From Clostridium sp. CAG:413 (GTDB lineage Bacteria; Bacillota; Clostridia; Oscillospirales; Acutalibacteraceae), in NCBI GenBank assembly GCA_000431775.1, contig FR888236.1:1-7937 (forward strand): a stretch of 7,937 nucleotides of DNA, written 5' to 3'. This document shows, one piece after another, positions 4,773-7,937 of the stretch (position 1 is the first letter of the stretch; every line of letters starts with the position of its first letter). Under the pieces are notes generated by a model, which had not been told where the DNA came from, did no database searches, and was given only the letters and a program-made list of their open reading frames with translations. The position numbers and the translations under genes were made by a program.

Positions 4773-6821
4773 TTGAAAGCCTATAATGCCAAAGACATCA
4801 GAAACATCGCCATTGCCGGCCACAGCGGCAGAGGCAAGACCACCCTCGCCGAAGCAATGCTCTTCCTTGCAAAGGCTACCGACAGACTCGGCAGAGTTGC
4901 CGACGGCAACACCGTGCTTGACTTCGACGCAGAGGAAAAGAGACGCAAGGTCACAATAGCCACCGCCATGGCGGCTTTTGATTGGAATAACACCAAGATC
5001 AACCTGCTTGACACTCCGGGTCTTTTCGACTTCGCGGGCGGCGTGAGCGAGGGTATGCGTGCAGCCGAGAGCGCACTCATCGTCCTTGCAGCCGGCTCCG
5101 GCGTGGACGTCGGCGCAGAGAAGGCTTACAAAGCCGCTTCCGAGAGGAAGATAGCAAAGCTCTTCGCAGTCACCCGCTGCGACGCCGAGAACACCGACTT
5201 CTACAAGACCTTTGACGCTCTTAAAGAGGAATACGGCGCTCCCGTATGCCCCGTCGTCGTTCCCTATATGGAGGGCGACGCAGTCAAGGGCTATGTCGAT
5301 TTCTCGACAGGCAAGGCTTACGCTTACAACGGCGGCAAGGCAAGCGAGATCGCTATGCCCGCCGACGACAGAATAGAAGAAATGAAAGAGGTCTTTAACG
5401 AGGCAGTTGCCTCCGCCGACGAGGAGCTTATGGAGAAGTTCTTCGAGGGCGAGGCTCTCACCGCCGAGGAGATCGCAAAGGGTCTCAAGGCAGGCATCAT
5501 CGCGGGCGACATCTACCCCGTATACGCTTGCTCCGGCTACACCACCGACGGTGTCGACCTGCTCCTCAACGGCATTGTCAGCGCCGCTCCCGACGCCGCA
5601 AGTTGCGCGGGCGAAGGCGATATCAAGTGCGACGAAAACGGCGCTCTTGCGGCTATCTGCTTCAAGACCGTTGCCGACCCGTTCGTCGGTAAGATGTCCT
5701 TCTTCAAGGTCGTCTCCGGCAAAATCACATCCGACACTCCCGCTTACAACGCCCGCACAGGCGAGAGCGAGAGAATGGGTAAGATAATCACCCTCAAGGG
5801 CGCTAAGCAGGAGGATTCCGCTTGCATCCCCGCCGGTGATATCGGCGTTGTCACCAAGCTCTCCGGCTTCAAGACCGGCGACACCCTCTGCGCCCCCAAG
5901 GCTGATATAGAGCTTGCAGGCGTCAACTTCCCGAAGCCCTGCCTTCCCATGGCTGTCAAGGCTCGCAAGAAGGGCGAGGAGGACAAGATCGCTGCCGGCC
6001 TCAACAGACTTGCGGAAGAGGATCTTACCATATCCTACACCACCAACCCCGAGACCAAGGAGCAGATCCTTTCGGGTCTCGGCGAGCAGCATCTTGACTC
6101 GGTAGTTACCAAGCTCAAGAATAAATTCGGCGTTGAGGTCGACCTCTCCGTTCCCAAGGTCGCATACAGAGAAACCGTCAGCAAGACCTCCTATGTCCAG
6201 GGCAGACATAAGAAGCAGTCCGGCGGCAGCGGCCAGTTCGGCGATGTTTGGATCAGATTTGAGCATATCGACGGCGACGGCTTCGAGTTTGCCGAGGAAG
6301 TTGTCGGCGGCTCCGTTCCCAAGAACTTCTTCCCCGCAGTCGAAAAGGGTCTGCGCGAAGCGATCCTCAAGGGTCCCCTTGCCGGTTATCCCGTTGTCGG
6401 TCTGAAGGCAACCCTCTGCGACGGTTCGTCCCACCCCGTTGACTCCAACGAAATGGCGTTCAAGACCGCCGCAAAGATCGCTTACAAGAACGGTATGCCC
6501 CTTGCGAATCCCAAGCTCCTTGAGCCCTACGGCTCACTGAAGGCTTATATGCCCGGCGACAACCTCGGCGATATCATGGGCGATATCACCAAGAGGCGCG
6601 GCCGCGTGCTCGGCATGGGTCCCTGCGAGGATGACCCCAAGATGCAGGAGCTCGTCGCCGAAGTTCCTATGGCTGAGATGGGCGATTTCGCCACCGTGCT
6701 CCGCTCCGTCACCGCCGGCAGAGGCTACTTCTCATTCGTATTTGACCACTATGAGGCCGCTCCCGAGAACGTCGCTCAGAAGGTCATTGAGGAAGCTAAG
6801 GCCTCCGCAGAGGAAGAATAA
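4773..6821 (+). CDS. EF-G-like translational GTPase (elongation factor G paralogue) with divergent G4 motif
   Basis: This 682-residue protein has the full EF-G layout: G domain (about 8-275), domain II (290-378), domain III (388-460), domain IV (463-580) and domain V (581-670). Visible motifs are the P-loop GHSGRGKTT (16-24), switch I RRKVTIATA (57-65), DTPGLFDF (80-87), SGGSGQFGDV (483-492), the domain IV tip HPVDSNEMAF (554-563) and GDITKRRGRV (603-612). RKVTI instead of RGITI and a non-His residue after DTPG are traits of the bacterial EF-G-II-like subfamily, whose role is less clear than canonical FusA. More unusual, the NKxD guanine-specificity motif reads TRCD (134-137), and the G5 region reads ACSGY (252-256). 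The TTG start has AAGGAGG 8 bases upstream. Strongly biased codons and a strong promoter suggest high expression. It is probably monocistronic, followed by two terminators. It could be a ribosome-associated factor with altered nucleotide use; its being the cell's only EF-G is unlikely. Confidence 0.93.
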   Translation: MKAYNAKDIRNIAIAGHSGRGKTTLAEAMLFLAKATDRLGRVADGNTVLDFDAEEKRRKVTIATAMAAFDWNNTKINLLDTPGLFDFAGGVSEGMRAAESALIVLAAGSGVDVGAEKAYKAASERKIAKLFAVTRCDAENTDFYKTFDALKEEYGAPVCPVVVPYMEGDAVKGYVDFSTGKAYAYNGGKASEIAMPADDRIEEMKEVFNEAVASADEELMEKFFEGEALTAEEIAKGLKAGIIAGDIYPVYACSGYTTDGVDLLLNGIVSAAPDAASCAGEGDIKCDENGALAAICFKTVADPFVGKMSFFKVVSGKITSDTPAYNARTGESERMGKIITLKGAKQEDSACIPAGDIGVVTKLSGFKTGDTLCAPKADIELAGVNFPKPCLPMAVKARKKGEEDKIAAGLNRLAEEDLTISYTTNPETKEQILSGLGEQHLDSVVTKLKNKFGVEVDLSVPKVAYRETVSKTSYVQGRHKKQSGGSGQFGDVWIRFEHIDGDGFEFAEEVVGGSVPKNFFPAVEKGLREAILKGPLAGYPVVGLKATLCDGSSHPVDSNEMAFKTAAKIAYKNGMPLANPKLLEPYGSLKAYMPGDNLGDIMGDITKRRGRVLGMGPCEDDPKMQELVAEVPMAEMGDFATVLRSVTAGRGYFSFVFDHYEAAPENVAQKVIEEAKASAEEE

Positions 6822-6867
6822 TTACATAAAACTCACTGTTTTTCTTTCATTAAAACCCCTCTTTGTG

Positions 6868-6908
6868 CAAACCGGGTGCAGGCAGCTGCATCCGGTTTGT
6901 CCTTTTTT
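6868..6908 (+). terminator. Strong Rho-independent terminator after the EF-G-like gene
   Basis: CAAACCGGGTGCAG (6868-6881) pairs with CTGCATCCGGTTTG (6886-6899), 14 positions with one G-U, around a GCAG loop. It is followed by TCC and six T (6903-6908). It lies 46 bases after the stop codon. Confidence 0.93.
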
Positions 6909-6951
6909 GACCGCCGCGATCCGTGTATTGCGAGCGGTCATTTTTCTTTTT
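6909..6951 (+). terminator. Second, tandem terminator
   Basis: GACCGC (6909-6914) pairs with GCGGTC (6934-6939), and inside it GCGAT (6916-6920) can pair with ATTGC (6927-6931) including one G-U. The downstream tract is TTTTTCTTTTT (6941-6951). It starts one base after the first terminator's T-run, so the two act in series and insulate the consensus promoter that follows. Confidence 0.8.
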
Positions 6952-7007
6952 AAATCCGCCCTAAACAGACGCTTCTTTGCCCCGTTTCGGCAAAGTCAAA
7001 ATATCCG

Positions 7008-7036
7008 TTGACATTATATTGCAAAAGATGTATAAT
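7008..7036 (+). promoter_or_regulatory. Perfect consensus sigma-A promoter of the VanZ family gene
   Basis: TTGACA (7008-7013) and TATAAT (7031-7036) are exact consensus hexamers separated by the ideal 17 bases. The transcript would start near 7043, giving a leader of about 90 bases before the VanZ family start codon. Together with the terminators just upstream this makes the VanZ gene the start of a separate transcription unit. Confidence 0.92.
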
Positions 7037-7071
7037 ATATTTGAACAAACTCTATTTAAATATTTATTTTT

Positions 7072-7130
7072 AAAAGGAGGGTAATCGGAGGCTATATAAA
7101 TTTTCAAACCACCTCACGGAAAGGCGTGGT
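7072..7130 (+). promoter_or_regulatory. Leader of the VanZ family gene with orphan SD and hairpin over the used SD
   Basis: AAAAGGAGGG (7072-7081) is a strong Shine-Dalgarno-like sequence, but no ATG, GTG or TTG lies at a suitable distance after it. The reading frame of the VanZ gene is open back to a TAA at 7071-7073. The ATG at 7134 has its own weaker site GGAAAGG (7118-7124). That site lies in the loop region of a hairpin formed by ACCAC (7108-7112) and GTGGT (7126-7130). This could tune translation; no known riboswitch is recognised. Confidence 0.4.
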
Positions 7131-7133
7131 AAA

Positions 7134-7742
7134 ATGTCATTTTATATTCGGCAATTCCTGCCGTATCTTGCAGTCTCGGCGGTGGTGTATCTGCCGTTCC
7201 GTCTGAGAAAAAAGCGCAGCAGTCTGATCCCCGACCTCATATTCTTTGTCTATATCGTGGCGCTGCTCATGCTGACCGTATTGCCAATGGTTTTCGTCGC
7301 TCAACACGGCCTGCTCGTCAGGCCCCCGTGCGCCGATGTGCTGCTGGGGCTCGGCAAGATTGAGACGATACCTCAGCCCTCGGAGAGAAGCCTGCAATTG
7401 CAGCCGTTCGCAACGGTTATCGGTCTGTTGACTGATGACGCCCTGCCGCAGCGGGTGCGGCTCTATCGTGCCGCCGCCAACATTCTCGGCAATCTGGCGC
7501 TGCTCATGCCGTTCGGCTTCCTGTTCCCGCTCAAAAGCGGCGCGGGACTTGGCAAAACCTGCGCCGTCGGGCTTGCCGCCGTGCTCGGCATAGAGATCAT
7601 CCAGTATTTTGAGGGTCGTGTCGCCGATATCGACGACGTTATTTTGAATTTTGTCGGCATACTGCTCGGATTCGCGGCTTACTGCATTTTTACAAAAATA
7701 AAAGCCCTCGTCCGCTCACGAAAGGAGCTTCGGAAGGCTTAA
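7134..7742 (+). CDS. VanZ family membrane protein
   Basis: This is a 202-residue integral membrane protein of the VanZ-like family. VanZ itself gives low-level teicoplanin resistance by an unresolved mechanism, but most homologues are chromosomal proteins of unknown function, so resistance should not be assumed. Family features present are LQPF (89-92), the NILGNLALLMPFGFLFP block (116-132), and the C-terminal EIIQYF...RVADIDDVILNFVGILLG segment (154-179), with the conserved R-x-x-D-I-D-D pattern at 162-168. Membrane segments lie at about 8-22, 34-54, 113-132, 142-159 and 168-187; the tail is basic. A loop of about 55 residues lies between the second and third segments. The ATG at 7134 is the first possible start in the frame. 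It is the first gene of its transcription unit and is followed after 115 bases by a sigma-factor-like gene on the same strand. Confidence 0.88.
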   Translation: MSFYIRQFLPYLAVSAVVYLPFRLRKKRSSLIPDLIFFVYIVALLMLTVLPMVFVAQHGLLVRPPCADVLLGLGKIETIPQPSERSLQLQPFATVIGLLTDDALPQRVRLYRAAANILGNLALLMPFGFLFPLKSGAGLGKTCAVGLAAVLGIEIIQYFEGRVADIDDVILNFVGILLGFAAYCIFTKIKALVRSRKELRKA

Positions 7743-7763
7743 ATCATTCGGTTATTTCCGCAA

Positions 7764-7779
7764 AGCGATCCATATCGCT
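7764..7779. repeat. Short hairpin between the VanZ family gene and the sigma-like gene
   Basis: AGCGAT (7764-7769), loop CCAT, ATCGCT (7774-7779) is a perfect 6-base-pair inverted repeat 21 bases after the VanZ stop. No T-run follows directly, though T-rich DNA occurs at 7801-7807. It is therefore at best a poor terminator, and transcription may read through into the next gene. Confidence 0.35.
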
Positions 7780-7857
7780 CTGCAATTTCTCAATGACCGC
7801 TCTTTTTCAATAAACGCTCCGTAGAGTCGGATAATTTACGGAAAGAAGGCGAGTATT

Positions 7858-7937
7858 TTGATAACCTCAGAGCGAGCGACCGAGCTTGCGAGAGAAAACT
7901 ATGGCGATATGCTCCGCTTCTGCCTGTCACGTCTCGG
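7858..7937 (+). CDS. Probable RNA polymerase sigma factor, ECF/sigma-70 region 2 start (partial, cut by window end)
   Basis: A reading frame opens with TTG at 7858 and runs to the window edge, giving 26 codons: M-ITSERATELARENYGDMLRFCLSRL. The pattern LARENYGDMLRFCLSRL resembles the first helix of sigma-70 region 2 in ECF-type factors (compare the usual form Y-x-x-x-L-Y-R-Y-A-x-S-R-L). GAAAGAAGG (7841-7849) sits 8 bases before the TTG. A TAG at 7822-7824 closes the frame upstream and no ATG or GTG lies between, so TTG is the only reasonable start. Only the first few percent of the protein is visible, so the family call is tentative. It might be co-transcribed with the VanZ gene. Confidence 0.55.
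   Translation, partial: MITSERATELARENYGDMLRFCLSRL

Noticed and set aside
4689..6434. Minus-strand open frame of 581 codons antisense to the EF-G-like gene
   Set aside because: The plus-strand frame has clear EF-G homology throughout. The antisense frame stays open because the biased codons of the real gene avoid the reverse complements of stop codons; its protein is low-complexity in Gly, Asp and Leu and resembles no family.
7881..7893. 13-base inverted match (CGAGCTTGCGAGA) to repeat C at 539-551
   Set aside because: About one such match is expected by chance in a window of this length, and it lies inside plausible sigma-factor codons.
1..7937. CRISPR array, tRNA/rRNA gene, insertion sequence, prophage or defence genes
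   Set aside because: No regularly spaced direct repeats, cloverleaf-type sequence, transposase or integrase motifs, or known defence domains were seen on either strand.

Overview
The window looks like a chromosomal segment of a low-GC-lineage Firmicute of the class Clostridia, most plausibly a gut Oscillospirales/Ruminococcaceae-type organism. The reasons are strong AGGAGG-type ribosome binding sites, several TTG starts, sigma-A promoters with near-consensus boxes, a YtvI-type AI-2E permease, a second EF-G-like translation factor, and three kinds of small GC-rich palindromic intergenic repeat of a style familiar from gut Clostridia. The genus assignment is inference, since no 16S or other marker is present.

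Layout. Positions 1-600 hold no convincing gene. They carry a weak hairpin/T-run and a cluster of three unrelated palindromic repeats (about 317-352, 401-455 and 519-576). Positions 654-3158 are a minus-strand two-gene operon, hom then lysC, separated by 22 bases and closed by a good Rho-independent terminator (654-682). It encodes homoserine dehydrogenase and aspartate kinase, which act either side of aspartate-semialdehyde in the aspartate-family amino acid pathway. Its leader (about 3159-3240) contains two hairpins that share one arm, so only one can form at a time.

Divergently, on the plus strand, come an AI-2E/YtvI family membrane protein (3392-4600, TTG start, own promoter) and a full-length EF-G-like translational GTPase (4773-6821, TTG start, strong extended -10 promoter). 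The latter is the most unusual protein here. It keeps the P-loop, the DTPG motif and all five EF-G domains, but its NKxD guanine-specificity motif reads TRCD and the residue after DTPG is Leu rather than His. Two tandem terminators follow it. A perfect TTGACA-17-TATAAT promoter then drives a VanZ family membrane protein (7134-7742), and the window ends inside the start of what looks like an ECF-type sigma factor (7858 onward).

The content is mostly ordinary housekeeping and envelope genes. I see no CRISPR array, tRNA, rRNA, insertion sequence, phage gene or defence system. The points worth a second look are the EF-G-like protein's G4 motif, the hom leader structures, the degenerate ACT domain of Hom, the repeat cluster, and the VanZ leader with its orphan Shine-Dalgarno sequence.
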